Shown piece by piece: positions 1 through 13,600 of a DNA stretch of 64,000 nt. The notes beneath the pieces are model-generated. The model saw only the letters and a program-made list of their open reading frames with translations, made no database searches and had not been told where the DNA came from. Origin of the DNA: Alitta virens (taxonomy: Eukaryota > Annelida > Polychaeta > Phyllodocida > Nereididae); the NCBI GenBank assembly GCA_932294295.1, contig OW028579.1, positions 33,243,250-33,307,249 on the forward strand. The letters are read 5' to 3'. The translations under genes were made by a program, and so were the position numbers. Within the stretch, counting starts at the first letter, position 1; the number at the start of each line of letters is the position of its first letter.

Positions 1-2163
1 AGGTAATAATCAATAATAACATGTAATGTTTACAATCACATCTTGTTGGTTATAAACTAATGGATTGATAGAACAACAATCACATTTAACCGCGGCTAAC
101 AACACACATAAACTGAGTTTGATTGACAGAATGTCCGAATGACAGAACGACATTCCATATGCAAATGAAATGCAAATCATTACGTAATACCTTCTAAGAT
201 CTGCGCACGTGCCAAATGTGCCTTTGACACCAATTTCAAATATCTTCAAAGTAATAGGGCCCGGAGAAACGTTCTGAAAATTACTGCAAATTATAGCAAT
301 CGAAGGTATATTAAAGGGGAATCGAGGGTCCATACCTTTAGGCCTAAAACCTGTTGACCATTGTGTTTGGATGGACAGTGGTCATTTATAATAGATGGAC
401 ACACTGACCAGTACTAACAGACATAAGGCAGGGCACAACACATTATAGACTGTCTCTATAAAAGTCGCATTAATAGGGTGGAGGGGTCCATCCAAAAACC
501 CCTTGCCCCGAGGAATGGTAGGAGGGGTGAAGGGAAGAATGACCAGCCGTCTGGTCACTACAATAGCCAGTGGTCAGTTTGTGGAGTATGCTCCGGCTAC
601 CTGTCTAACCTCTGGTCTAACTCATGGCAGAACCTCACAAAAAAATATAATAAATTCTGCTAAATTCGAAATATTCAGTGTGTATTGTATTTTCACATAT
701 TAAAAAATTATATGTTATGTGATGTGATAAACTAGAATTATTTTTATTAATCATAGCAGAATAATTATTCCATGTTGTCTGCATTGGTCAAAACAATCAT
801 GCCAGATTAAATGTTATGCCAAGGTAAAAATCCATGCTATAATATTTCAAGTCACAGTCGGTAGCTAGTGGCGAGCCAAGTACCTGGTCCCCAAGGACTT
901 CCCTGAAAATCACCCCCCTGGTGTGGACTCCCAACAGCGTCAAAAATCGTTGCATTTATATTCACAAACATCATGTAATTTAGATAAGCCGAGAATTTTA
1001 CGCCAATTTCAAACCTCATGAAGACACCTGCTGGCCAGAACATTTTCAATTTTTCGGAATTTTTCACACATTAAAATCACCATAATTAATTTTCTCGTAG
1101 AGATAACAGAATGTTAACAAATAAGATAAGATTCTATCAGCTCTTCTGCAAAGGTAAACCTGACAATTTAGATATTATCTGGTGTTATTGCTTTAAGTTA
1201 TTGACATTTCCTGTGGACCTATTAGCATAAATAACTGATACACATCAAAATACTTTATGTTTTTGACAGCTGTAATGGAAACGGATTAAACTCAAATTCA
1301 AATCTAGACAACTGTCGGATTTTCTGAAAATACAGAGCTGTAAAGAGCACATAAATCAACAAATAATAGCTCTTTGTTTACAGTATATCTGACTAACAAT
1401 GACTAACAGTGACTATTCACTATCTGACTAATGGCTGACTACAATATTGACTTCGATCTTTAGCAGCCAATGCCTTTGGCAATGAACTTTCCATTGCATT
1501 CAGGACTTCTTGATCAATGACTAGGGGCTTACACACTCCCTCGTTAAGGGCCTGTAGTTGTTTTGACCCTCAGGTGTAGAAACCCCTTAAAGGGTGAGTA
1601 GACTTTAAAGAGGGGTGCAACCAGAATGAGAGTCCCCATTGTAGACAGACAGACAGATACTTGAAAAGAAAGAGAGAGTTTTGGGAGCACATCTATAGAC
1701 CAACACATAGACTCAATGAGTCTAGTATATATTGCTAGGGGAATGATAATGTGCCATACTTCAAGATCTTTAAAGTTCTCAAGAGGCTGACTGCCTTCAT
1801 ACAGCCGCCTACCATACGACTGGGGTAGTAGCTTACTACAAAACCATCACCCCTTAAATAATCATCTAATATTCATTTAATATTACCATGGTAACGCCGC
1901 CAAACTCTGCAGTTTCCTAGCAACTGGGAGCCCGAAGTATTTTGAGGGCTTATGTCTTTTGGCCAAAAGCAGCCTTCTGACAAATTTGACGTCTTTATTT
2001 TCGACTCAGAGCAGCTTCCACTACCTGCAATATATCACCTACCTTCTGATGGATTAGGTTTTAATAATCTCATTTTCTACTGAGGTATGCGAGCCAAACT
2101 TTCTCTGATGACCATAAATAGCCAACTCGTTTTGTCCATATATACGCTATATATTGGCCCATA

Positions 2164-2332
2164 CTTTCTCAATATCATATGTACACTAGGATATCATTAT
2201 ATTGATATCATATCAATAGACTTGGCAGGATTAATGAATTATAAAAGTGCTTTCTCAATATGAAATGTACACCAGGATATATTTCATTATTAATATCATA
2301 TCTATAAAATTGGCAGAAATAATGAATTAAAT
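2164..2332. repeat. Diverged tandem duplication, two units of about 85 bp
   Basis: Unit 1 (2164-2249) and unit 2 (2250-2332) both begin CTTTCTCAATAT and share the blocks ATGTACAC(C/T)AGGATAT, TTGGCAG and AATGAATTA. An old local duplication; no coding content. Confidence 0.75.
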
Positions 2333-2698
2333 ACCATGCCGTAATTTGATGTTTAAATTCGCACCAAAACACCAAATTTGTAAGTCTAAATTTGACGATT
2401 TCATGCTCATGAACAGTTAATATTTTAATCTCTTAATACCCTACCCTGGCCCATACAAAACTCATCAACTGCTCCACCCCTTAACACAACACAGATATCA
2501 TCTGCTCAACTTGTCACTCTCTTATCTGATCTTATCTGCATTTCACACACTGCATAATGACCCCTTATCTTATCTAGTGATTAATCTAAAGGGGTGCAAA
2601 GTGTGGGGTATATACCCCAAGATTAAATGAAATCACCTAACGGGATGTCTAATATACTTGAAGAGAAATACAGCAGAAATTTGGAAATTCTATTTAAT

Positions 2699-2885
2699 GT
2701 CAGTCAGTCAATCAATCAATCAATCAATCAGTCAGTCAATCAATCAGTCAGTCAATCAATCAGTCAGTCAGTCAGTCACGAAAAAAAGCATGTATATCCA
2801 GCAGAAAAGTTGAAAATTATATTTGAAATAAGTCAGTCAGTCAGCCAGTCAGTCAGCCAGCCAGTCAGCCAGCCAGTCAGTCAGT
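2699..2885. repeat. AGTC/AATC tetranucleotide arrays with duplicated spacer
   Basis: Two arrays (2699-2778 and 2830-2885) are separated by about 50 bp. The sequence before each array is related (CAGCAGAAA, then a TTGAAAATT-like block, then ATATTTGAAAT or CTATTTAATG), so a spacer-plus-array unit was probably duplicated. The 86-aa frame across it is microsatellite translation. Confidence 0.8.
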
Positions 2886-3545
2886 GAACACAAGTTTATA
2901 ATTCTCATGGAAAGTAAGTTCGCTCATGCATCTATAGCATAAGACATCTTACATCCATCATATTGACATTTGAATGTATAATATGCAAATCCCTGGCTAT
3001 ATTAATGTTCAATTTTGTATCTATCAGCTCAAAATATACATATACCAGTCCATCAAAAGTTTTGGCCACACGTTTTTAATAAATCACAAAAAATATGAAA
3101 ATATAAATTCTCGATATTAGATCATGAGATATATATAAACAAGCAATAAAGTGATGTTTATAGTTTGATGAAAACGTTTTTGCAGAAATATGATACTCAG
3201 AAAAATTAAAAAATTGGTGATCCAGCATTTTTTGTATATTGGAGCATATAAACTTCTAATATAAACAACTACAAATAGCTCTAGTAAATTACTAGTATAA
3301 ATTGTACATGGCAAACATGTTTCAGACATTTAGTACATGTAATTCATGTCTAATGACTAATAAAACATTAAATGTAGTAAAATGTGTACACACATGCATT
3401 ACATGTGTTGTAATTTTCAAATGATATAAACTATAAGTCTATATATAGTCTGATAAACTGGGACTATTTTAGTGATAATGTATTATTATTTCACATATTT
3501 TTCATTTTATTTAAAATTTGTCATTGCAGACGATATCTGGGATCC

Positions 3546-3690
3546 AACGTTTGTTTTGATAGCAATGACGTTCATGATGCTGCGTCCCGAGCGTCATAAC
3601 TGCACTGCACGTGCTCTGGCGACGCTCAAAACGCTGCTCACGTGCTGCGTGACGCCCGTAATTGGCGTAAATGACGTTGCGTGCATTTTT
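3546..3690. promoter_or_regulatory. TGACG/GACGCT-rich island
   Basis: About 145 bp with repeated ACG words (ATGACGTT twice, GAGCGTCAT, GACGCTC, AACGCTG, GTGACGCC) in otherwise CpG-poor AT-rich DNA. It resembles the islands near 10.5, 20.3, 48.8 and 56.4 kb. Function unknown; an ATF/CREB/bZIP-type regulatory element is an inference. Confidence 0.35.
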
Positions 3691-4539
3691 CCACTCGTGA
3701 AATCTTTTCCCCTCCCTGCCTGGAAATTACTCAGGTCGATATTTCCTCAATCCGGAAAAAAATCTCATGATTTCATAAATTGGTGAGAGCGATTTGCAGG
3801 CCCAGCGTGAGAATAATTTCAGTGACAGAAAACACCTCATCAAAAATTAATAGAAGGATATCATAAAATCGTAATTACATCTTAAACGAATGTCATAACT
3901 CTGTATATTATACATATAATGATATAAATAAATATTGTATTGCTTTAAAATCTGAGGGGCCCTATATAATTTAAATAATATAAATTTAGAGGCAGGCAAG
4001 ACAATTTTTTTATTTCTCCCTACAAAATCCATATGAGCATGAGCTAAAATGACAATCTCAAAATAGATTGAATTCCCCCGAGCCAATATGGGTGTTATAA
4101 ATAGACGCACTAGCTCTAAAGGTGAAATTGGGTGGAAGAGAAATGTTTATTACTTTCATGGAACGGCTCGGATTTGCTAGGTTTGTAAATACGAGCAAAT
4201 ATATAGACAGAATATTGGACAGACACCAAGTGAATGACAGTACAGACAGAGAAGTATTATGCATGAATAATACAAAAACATGTTGAGTGAATTAACTGTA
4301 AACATACAGGCACAAACCTCTCAAAATTATGAGAGTTAGCATTCTTAATTCATGAATACCCACTCTAATATTCAAAAGAGCCCTCTCATTCAAAAATCAC
4401 CCCCTGTGAAATCAACACCCTCGTCTAATAGGCTTTGACAGGGTTAATCTCCATATGACGAGTGACCCTAATCCTCTAGTTAACAAAGAATGTTATTTTA
4501 CACAGGGGCAAATCATATTGCCTGTTAATTGCCCTTATG

Positions 4540-4650
4540 AGTCCCCTGGGAGGAGAAGGGCGGAGAGCCGGCCACAAACGTTTGGCGAGCCGCTCTTTGG
4601 CCGGGGGACCCCCGGGACCACCACCGGGACCACCTCCTCCCCCCTTTGGG
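4540..4650. other. GC-rich patch in AT-rich DNA
   Basis: Abrupt GC-rich block with GGCCGGGGGACCCCCGGGACC-like symmetry and CCACCGGGACC repeats. No coding signal; possibly a conserved non-coding element. Confidence 0.3.
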
Positions 4651-7600
4651 ACTTGATATCACCCTTTCAAATGGTATGATGCGGTGGGCCACTGGTTGTT
4701 AAATGGTTGATTTGTGTGGCTAATTTATTGCTCTTGCTGGTGGTTTACCTGTGATGGTAGCAACCATATTGGTCAGTGTACCTATAATGCTGCAAGTAAT
4801 TGTAAACATTTGTCTTTAAAATAATCCAAATGTTGACTTAAGTATACATCTAGACTATTGTCTTGTCAAAAGTTTTCAATTTGGGTGTTCCATTTTCATG
4901 TTGCTATTTTCAATGACACTTGTAAGATTGCAGTGCCCAACAGAGTTCCCCAAGCTCAGTACAACAACAATACTAGAAGATGGGGGACATTTTACCCTAT
5001 TTAAGGGCAAAGAGGGGTTCCTATTTTACCCCATTTGGGCCACAGAGGCTGTTCAAGTGCTCCTCGAATGTCACTTTGGGTCTAAGGTAACAATCTCATG
5101 TGGTTCCAGTCAGACTCTCTCCAAACTACAGTCTCTAACCTTTGCAGTTTATTTAGTAGTCTAACTAGCTACAGGTTCCAAGTACGAAGGCTTATTAGAC
5201 AGCTTGGAATTAGTCAAAATTAGGCTAGAAGGATAAATTGTTAACTTAGTGATAATCCAAAAGAACTATATACCCATTTTGTGACAATTATACTGCTAAT
5301 AATGCACAAATTCATGCATATGTCATAATTCAATACTTAGCAAAATTGTGGAATATCTATAATGCATTTAGTACCATCGTTTCACTGAATACACATTATT
5401 CAGCAAGCCCCACACATAAAGATACATGTCATGTGCATGTTGGTAACAATAGCACATGTAGAATGCAACGCATGTTCAGAGAATATAACTGTTTTTCCAA
5501 GTTGCATCTCAGATTCTTTACCCTGGTCACCTGACCCCCATGTAAACACCCTCCTGGTTCATCTTACTGGTATCCTTAGGCTAGGGGTACAAGTATCTAT
5601 ATTACCCTCCGAGGAACATGTATTTGCCCCCCATTCATATGTGTATCTATATGTGTATTTGTGTATGTGTATATAATAGAAATATGGGATGGCGTATACT
5701 GTACATGTACAAAGTCATGTATTGTGATATATGTATATTCAATGTATATTATGCATGAATTTATGAATTATTGGTACTATTAATTATGTGCTTTGTTTAT
5801 ACATAATATTTGTTTACCATGTGTGCATATCTGCAATTACTAACCCCTGTTTTCCCTGCCCCCCTAACAGAATATTTTCAGATCGTATCACCCCGATAAT
5901 TTTACCCCTAGTAATCATTTTATGACATTACCCTACCCCAGACTCTTGATAAAAATCTAACAATCATTGAATAATAACGTGTTATGGAAAGTTCAAGTCA
6001 AAAGGTCAAATTGAAACATAAAACTATTTATCGAATTGAGTGAGAGTCAAATCGCCCACAAAACAAATCGTCCTCGGGTGAAATGGTCCAATTCATTCAC
6101 GTCTTTGATTCATAGGTGCTACTAGAATCTGCCATCCCTTTCTGAATTTTATAGCAGCATTTTTTTTCGCCAGTCTATAAAATGTTTTTGACATGAATAC
6201 CAGCACTGTTCATACCCCCCAATCTGCACACGTCTAGGGGAATTTAAGTAATCTAAACTTTATGGTACACCTGTTCTGATTTGTGGGGTAAATGGTGTAC
6301 CCCCAGACCACAGGTGTACAAATTGGCTTCGTTAGTTTCCTAGGGGAGTCAAATCTCGGTACATTTGATAATATACAAGAAAATTTAGACCAGTAAAATA
6401 TATGCAAGATCGTCCACACATTAGCTACTATTATATATGTGTGTTTCGAGGCACATGTCGCATTAAATTTATTACAGCATAATTTTGATATTTGTCTAAA
6501 TGTGATTATTTACGTCTATAAATAGCATCTAGGCCATATTTTAGTTTTTTAGAAATTTGAGAAAATAACTACTAAGTAATCAGGCTAAACTACTCATTTT
6601 TTGACACTTTGTAAGATATTAGCAATATAATGTACCTATAAACACCAGTTTAGTAACATCACACCATTTTTTGCCGAGTTTTTAATTACTTTGAAAAATC
6701 TGTCACCCTATACAAAAAAGAGGCTTTCTAAATACTGGTCTAGATTTGTGAAAATTGCTATTTTTTTGTGTGTGTTATGAAGCAAACACCGTGGGGTAAT
6801 TATACAAGCAGCACAAAAAAAAAAAAACATTTACAAAACTCCCTAATATGAGTTTTAGGCTTTTACAACTTTTAGGAGTAATTAAAGATTACAAGTTTGT
6901 ACAATAATTGAGCTATTTGTTAAAGAATTCAGAGTTCAGCAGGTGTTTGACTTGTAATATGTCTGTAGGCTACCGACCTCTTGCCACTAATCAGTACCAA
7001 TAAAGTTTACATCCAGACTTGGCCAGATAAACTTTTATACCCCCGAGGGATGACAATGCAATTCCAACTGCTAGGTTTGCAGTTTTGTGTGTATTGGAGT
7101 ATATTGTATTCTAGTTTCATTTAATTCTGACATCTTCAAGCACCTGTGGTTAATTCAGCATGAACCCAATATATTTGAATTCAGGTATTTCTGCCCTAAA
7201 ATGTGGTTTTAGTGAAGTCTATTGTATAGTATTATAGCAGTGAGGGTAGGAGTAAATAAACTATATATATATACAAATATAAAAACCCTACTTTATTTCT
7301 ATAGATGTGTCAATTGGATAGTTGGTGCATCACAAAATTATTTTTTTCTACAATCTATATCATACATTAAAAATGATACAATACAAACACTTTTCAATTC
7401 TAAAATAAGCAGGTAAACAAACTATTTAGTATTTTTCATTAACCCATTGCAGCCACATTATGTCAAATTCAACTTTTTTTTGCCCGCAATTTTACACTTT
7501 TACTGTATCCTTTCAATGGTAAACATTCCTGCAAAATTGCACATGGTTGGGAGATCTTTTTAGTGGAAATCTTAAGCAATTTTGACAGGGTTCACATTAG

Positions 7601-7815
7601 CGAGTACATGTGTTTTCACAAGTTAGTTGGGGCAGGGCGACCCGCTATGTTGAGGTCTATTGAACCAGCACAAAACAGCTGAAAGGAGGCTGAAAAAATC
7701 CCTAAGTTGTCGAATAATAGACTCTAATCCTGTAATGACTACCTGTTCACAAACGACAACCGTCACATGCCTGTTGCCTGTCTTAGATATTCAAGCTCAC
7801 ATTTAGCTAATTTTG

Positions 7816-7829
7816 CCCCCCCCCCCCCC
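7816..7829. repeat. Poly(C), 14 bases
   Basis: Uninterrupted run; one of 16 poly(C)/poly(G) runs of at least 10 bases in the window. Confidence 0.95.
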
Positions 7830-8895
7830 AAAATTGCACTATATATAGCACTGTAAAATCGAGGAAATAACAGATTTGTATCACGTTTTGTGGACCTAAT
7901 ACATTTCATATCATTGTATAGATGGTAAGATAGTGCATGAATTATGACACAATTGTGATTTATATCATAACTGACATGATCCTTATTAACATCATAATTA
8001 ACGTGACCAACCTCATTATGAAAGTCATGTCAAATTAGTCTTGAATTATGTATTAATAATGTTAAAAAATTCTATCATTTCAATATTATGACATTTACGA
8101 TAAATATACTATATTAAAGACAATATGCTATGATTTTCTTTGAAATTGACAGAATTGAAAATACACAATATCTGCAATAATTCATTGTATTTCATGATAC
8201 AATTATGGAAATATTTCATGATATTCAAAAGCACCTGAGACAGCCTGACCTAGATTACATTTGACCCCCATTCGAGCTTAAAAAACACGATCGATTCTTG
8301 TTTTGCGATTGATTATTTTGAGGTGAAGCTCATGAAATCTGCAATGTCACGAATTGCACAGAGTGTTATTGTGGTGGTCAGCTGTATATTTATTTGTAGA
8401 TAAGATCTCTACTTTTGACTTTATGTAGCTGTATTATGATATATAAATATTTTACTTGATTGTAAAGCTTTACATTTTGCTAGTTTATTCATAAAACAAG
8501 ATTTATTACACAGTTTGGATTGACTTTAAATTTCTTAGGAAGAAATACATTTTCCATGGTAGACTTTCATATTTCTTTTTAGCAATAGTATCTGCATATG
8601 CATGGGTAGTTTAGAAGTGTATATTTGTACTAAACTGAATTGCTTATTTCCTTTGTAAATTTGTAACGTTTTAAATAATTTCAGTATGTATCTGGTATTT
8701 GAGAATAATTATGTGCAGTTCAACAAAGAGCTAGAATCCTTGGTATTGCATGGGATATAAATAAAATCATACTGTAGAATGACAATGTTGATTCTCAGAC
8801 AAGTTGCTATATAGCGATATATACATAAGTTTGCAATAGAAGACATAGAACCTGTTGCACAATTTTGAAAGTGATTTTGCAAAGAGAAATGTCTA

Positions 8896-8902
8896 GCTTA
8901 CC
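8896..8902 (-). other. Splice donor of Zic intron 1
   Basis: On the minus strand the exon ends CACAG and the intron begins GTAAGC, a near-consensus donor. It interrupts the Gly codon of the HTG linker after finger 3, where the conserved bilaterian Zic intron lies. No matching acceptor with a finger-4 exon was recognised in 1-8895. Confidence 0.9.
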
Positions 8903-10135
8903 TGTGTGAGTTCTTTTGTGAATCTTCAGGTTCTCGGATCGGGCAAATACTTTTCCACACCCTGGGAAAGGGCAAGGGAACGGCTTCTCTCCAGTGTGGA
9001 CTCTGATATGATTAACCAACTTGTATTTGGCTTTAAAAGGTTTTCCCTCCCTTGCACAATTCTGCCAGTGACATGCATGGTGTCCCTGTTCTGGGCCTCC
9101 AACATGCTCAACAGTCAAGTGGGTGACAATTTCGTGCATCGTGCTGAAGGTTTTCCCACACGCTTTTCTGGGTTCTGGAACATCTTGGTCAATCCATAAA
9201 CAGGGGTGTTCTTGCTTAATCGGGGGTCGCATATACCTAAAGAAAGCCCCAGCACTGTGGCTGTGCATGTTCATGTTCATATGATGGTGGTTCATTGGGT
9301 TCATGTTCATGCCATACATATCCGACCGGGGGGACGTCATTTGCTGGAAAGTGTCCCGGCCATACATGTCGGCGGCCCCCGGGATGGATAGTCTCATTTG
9401 GCCGTTCACGTGAGCAGCCCCCGTGTGGTGGCCGTCGTGGAGTCCGGGGAAAAGCACATGACTAGATGCGGGGTCAGAGTGGTGCGATGGCATATGTAAT
9501 GATGCTGTGCTAGGGGCGAACATGCTGTGGTGAGTCGGCTGTTCGGCGGCCAGGCTGGCGGCCATGTGGTCTCTGCGGAGGAGAAAATCCCGGGCGGCGT
9601 AGTGTGATGGTACATGGTGGGCCGTGTGGGACATGTAGCCGTTTTGACCAGCTCCGTACTGTCCAGCGCCCTGACTATGGGCTGCCCCCGTGTCGGCCAT
9701 ATGATGAGGGGGGCTGAGTTTAAGGGCTCCGTGGGGCAGGTGGTGAGCCGCCGAATGGGCCGTATCCATGAATGGGTTCAACATCTCTGTAGGTGTGGTT
9801 GCTGCAGCTGCGTGTGGATGCGGATACTGATGGGAACTGAGAGCAGCTCCTAAACCTCCAAAGGGCGGTGGTGCGAATGCTGCAGTACTAATTCCTACCG
9901 TCGCAGCCCTGTGGTGATGGTGGTGATAACCCGCCTGAGCTGCCAGGGCTGAATGTGTGCTAGAACTACCAGGTGATCTGACTTCAACAAGGCCAAATCC
10001 TGAACTGGCTTTACTGAGGGTGTGATCCATAATTTGTGTTGATAAAGTCCCAGCTAGGGTCGCTGTGTGACGTATACTGCTCTCAGAAAACTTTGAATTA
10101 GAAGACGGGAGGCGAAAGTGGTGCCTGTTGTTCAT
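8902..10135 (-). CDS. Zic: Zic-family zinc-finger transcription factor, first coding exon (partial gene)
   Basis: This is a nuclear C2H2 zinc-finger transcription factor of the Zic/GLI superfamily. Of 411 complete codons, about residues 180-189 (ARDFLLRRD) match the ZOC box, and residues 226-253 (HVLFPGL, then [10 protein letters not shown]) and 296-303 (GAFFRYMR) are typical Zic blocks. I306-K-Q-E309 is a psi-K-x-E SUMO motif. Finger 1 is the wide Zic type (C312, C326, H339, H344), finger 2 is C355/C360/H376/H380 and finger 3 is C388/C393/H406/H410. His-rich tracts lie at 71-75 and 282-294. The open frame runs on past 8902, but HTG followed by a strong donor marks the exon end, and the residues beyond are intronic. 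The exon ends in phase 1. Fingers 4 and 5 and the C-terminus are not visible. I start at 10135 because an in-frame TAG lies at 10148-10150. Met36 is an alternative start. Family certain; paralogue and species not resolved. Confidence 0.94.
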
Positions 10136-10215
10136 CCATACAGAAGCCTAGCTGGAGCGCAGCATGATATAAGCACCACCCACCCGGTGAAGCTGCGCTC
10201 TGATTGGCTGATGAC
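10136..10215 (-). promoter_or_regulatory. Zic 5' leader and proximal upstream region
   Basis: Reading the minus strand toward the start codon: a CCAAT box (ATTGG at 10203-10207 on plus), a GLI-like TGGGTGGTG (10174-10182, one base off TGGGTGGTC) and a TTATATC stretch (about 10167-10173). The last lies too close to the ATG to be a convincing TATA box. An upstream ATG at 10165 opens five codons ending in TAG at 10148. Another at 10139 overlaps the Zic start out of frame. Motifs were found by eye; the transcription start is unknown. Confidence 0.4.
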
Positions 10216-10604
10216 GCTGTGACAGGCACGCTCTCAGTTCAACCCCTTCACACCTTGACGCTGTGTTTGAACGTTCCAGCACAGCGTTCAAACTTTCTGC
10301 AATATCAATGCCTATATGCATATATGCACTTGCTTTCACTGACTAAAAATCACTCAGGAATCGAGTCACAAATATGCTAAATATACGCCTTCAAAATCCA
10401 ATTCACCAATCCAAACAAATTGATCCAATTCAATCCAATCAAATCCAATAATATTGAAAGTTATTCCCAGAAATCCCTGCCACAATCTGATTCCCTCGGA
10501 TCCAACGTCTTGTGACGCTGGGAAGCAACGTTATGACGCCCAGAACGTAGCGTCATCCCTTGATAAGTCGGCCTCAACGCTCTGCTAGACCCCCCCCCCC
10601 CCCC
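10212..10604. promoter_or_regulatory. Zic-upstream TGACGCTG-site region, ending in poly(C)15
   Basis: The words ATGACGCTG (near 10212), TTGACGCTG (near 10255), GTGACGCTGG, TATGACGCC and TAGCGTCATCC (10500-10560) cluster 80-430 bp upstream of the Zic start. A poly(C) run follows at 10590-10604. Similar islands recur far from genes, so the words may belong to a repeat or a bZIP-type element rather than a Zic-specific promoter. Confidence 0.4.
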
Positions 10605-13600
10605 TCTCCCTCTTGCCACTTCAATTTTCTAGCGTTTTACAAGAAAACTTTCTTCATTCAAAACTTGTGTGTTTCATTCTATTGTAAACCTTCCAATAAG
10701 CTTTCTCTAAATTTCTTGTTGTAATATCTTAATTCACTATGGTAATATAATTTAATAACATATCTGGTCTTAATCATATACTATGTAAATTTTTCATATT
10801 TCCACCTCCCTGCCAGTTAGAATTAAAGGAATATGTTGTATATAATATCTAGATTCTCAATAATCAAAATTAAGTTCAACTCCAGTTTAATACATAAGAA
10901 TTTGTTTATAGACAACCTAAAGATAATAAACAAATGCTAATTAACAACTAATTAGTTTATTAACAATGTTTTATTAAATTTATCAAAATAATCGTCGGGC
11001 CACATATATTTGAATTATCTAACTATTAGTGCTCATTTATTTTGTGGGCGCCGATTTGTTTATTTCTATACTCCGAGTATATTTTCAACAAATAGACACC
11101 CTCACACATGTGTATGTACAATTTCTATAGCAAAAATAACACCTTCTAAAGATTGTATGCAATTTAAATTTAGACATTTTCACTTTTTTCCATTTTATTG
11201 TGCTCGCGTTTTACAAGAGTATTCTTAAGCCCGCATATATCTGAGTCAGCCATCTCTAGATAACATCTATGTATTCATTCGAAGCGTGCGAGTCTATTGA
11301 AAGACCTCACACCTCTAACAATATTTGACATGTCTGTTCATTGAGTCGACAAAATACCTACAATAAAGTTGTTTTTGAAAATGTAATACTTATAACAATA
11401 GGTCATTGGGCATACGAGTAAAAATTATGAATACTTGTTATGTAAGAAATTGGGTAATCACGTATTTGTTATTTTAAACACGAGTTAGATAGAGCGATAA
11501 ATGTACAAGTTTTAACATTTAAAATGTGAAATGTTCATGTTTTACATGGTTAAAATACAGGGGAAAGTACTCACAAAGAACGCAAGATATGTTGATTACA
11601 GTATAGTTTGCCCAGACCAACTGAGATTCAAAAACCTGCACAATTCAATTCAAAATTTAACTATTATTTTTATCAGTCACTCGCAATATTGGTTATCACT
11701 GAAATCGTTAATTTATGCATGCAAATATAATTGATATTAACATATCATTGCATATTTTAACACTTCTTATCTAAATAATATGTCAGATTTTCTATATTTG
11801 TGATATTTATTCATTATTGCATCTACATATGTTATATATTTTGTTGCAACAATGTTTGTCCAATATGCTCAATAAAATCAAGAAATATTATCATCTGCTT
11901 AATGTTTGATCGACCATATAGTTTGATCATTTCATATTCATAATCAATTCAATATCCATTCAATATCAATTGCTGCATTCCGATAGTCCCCGATCCAGCA
12001 TCCATGGAGGTCTCGAATGGTCCCTAATTAGGTTGACACTAGATTGGATCACTGTGGTAAAACACTGCAATTGCAATCTATATCTTGTTGACATTAATTG
12101 CCTATGTAATAATGGTCAATTAGTAATTAACACAATTAGGAAATTGGATAGACTTTAATATAAAAAGGTTGTTTTGGGCGGAGGGGCTACGGTGTTTCGA
12201 GGGGAGGGAAAGTTTTGGCCAAACTGTGTTACCCCCGTAGAGCAGGGCGGGGAGGCCCCCCTCCTTACCCAAAGCATTCACCCCCCCCCCCCCCCCCCCA
12301 CACAAACTCACTTAAAACACAAAAGATCAATTAGCAGAGCTGCAGGAATATTTTCTTGCTTCAAGGAATACTGAATTCTGTTACATTCCTTTGCAGATTT
12401 CACATTGCATTGCAAACTAATATATTTAGTCATCAAATTGATGAAGAATAGTCGAAAATTTTGTCATTCTCAGCTAGTCAGTTTGCTTGTAAAATGACTG
12501 CAATATATGGCTAACTTTACTATATTTCACAATATCTGTTTTAAGTGAATATTAACATATTTGTGTGCTGCTTCTATCGGTAAAATATAACAAAATTGTC
12601 AAAAATATACCATTTCAAATTTGTCTGAACTGGCAGCCGAGTTATAATGAGTTATAATATTATACACGTATTTCCATGAAAGCATGTTAATTGTATAATG
12701 CTTGTATCTGTCATTAATTTCATAGACTCTACATTGAATTTATAACTATTTACATTTCCATTGGACTCTCAGTTAATCGTAAATCGGCGCTGATTGGGTA
12801 ATTCTATGCAATTCAACCATCAATTAATACAACTAAACATGTTTACTTGTAATATCACTGCAAAATTTGCTTACACACGACTGGCACTTGCCTTTAAATA
12901 CCTTTTAAACTCTTGAGGGCCCTCCACATTCTGTTGGACACAAAGCCAGTTGCCTGTGTCAATATTTTCACAGCTTATTGACAGTTGTCGTGCGAAAATC
13001 TCATTACAAAAGTGCACGGGCAATGAAATCTCTCAAAATGTTTACTTTTGGTATTATGGGGGAGATAGTATCTATCCAATACAAAGAGTTTTGATAATAT
13101 TGACTTAAGTGGAGAGATACTCTTTAAGTAGCCGCAATGATAATACTCCCCTGTGCACAGTAGTTCACTGACTGCCCGCCAGAGGTCAGGAGGTGTCAGA
13201 CCCTGCTCTCTTAACACAGTAGGACACAGAATGCCTTGCTTTATTCTTTGTTTTTCTATCCGCAGGAAGTACCATGTAAAAAGGCAGAAATATGTTGTGT
13301 ATGGGTAGTAAAATAGGCAAGGTATGTCTTGATCTCTGAGTGTTGCTTTTAGTGGCATATGCTAGTCTGTATTTCCTCTGTTCATCCAAGGTATTTCTGT
13401 GTGTTCAACCTAATCGTGTAGTCTGTCTTTGATTCTAAACTGCTTTCCACGAAATTTACCTGAATGGGAAAAAATTTAGCTTTATAATATTATGTGTATG
13501 ATAAGTATATTTTCTTTCAGTTTGTATATTTTTATCATTCTGCATTTCTTAACCTTATGGGAAAAATGGTATTTTCTGAACCATCCGGCAGTCCTTCAGT

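Larger units (their letters stand above)
1..8895 (-). other. Probable Zic intron 1; no exon recognised
   Basis: AT-rich non-coding DNA downstream of the Zic donor. I looked on the minus strand for a finger-4/5 exon (linker TGEKPF, then the HVHTSDKPY block) and found none. Contents: an 86-bp diverged tandem duplication (2164-2332), AGTC/AATC microsatellites (2699-2885), a TGACG-rich island (3546-3690), a GC-rich patch (4540-4650), a poly(C) run (7816-7829), and an RFX-like X-box (1883-1895). Short open frames here show no protein family. Confidence 0.55.

Noticed and set aside
8807..8901. C-terminal 31 residues of the Zic open frame
   Set aside because: They lie beyond a strong GTAAGC donor at the conserved Zic intron site and are intronic read-through.
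9614..9853. Plus-strand frames across the Zic exon
   Set aside because: Antisense shadows of Zic coding sequence.
10167..10173. TATA box for Zic
   Set aside because: TTATATC is a poor match and would place the transcription start almost on the ATG.
12975..13358. 127-codon minus-strand frame
   Set aside because: No domain, signal or repeat; composition like translated AT-rich DNA, and another minus-strand frame overlaps it.
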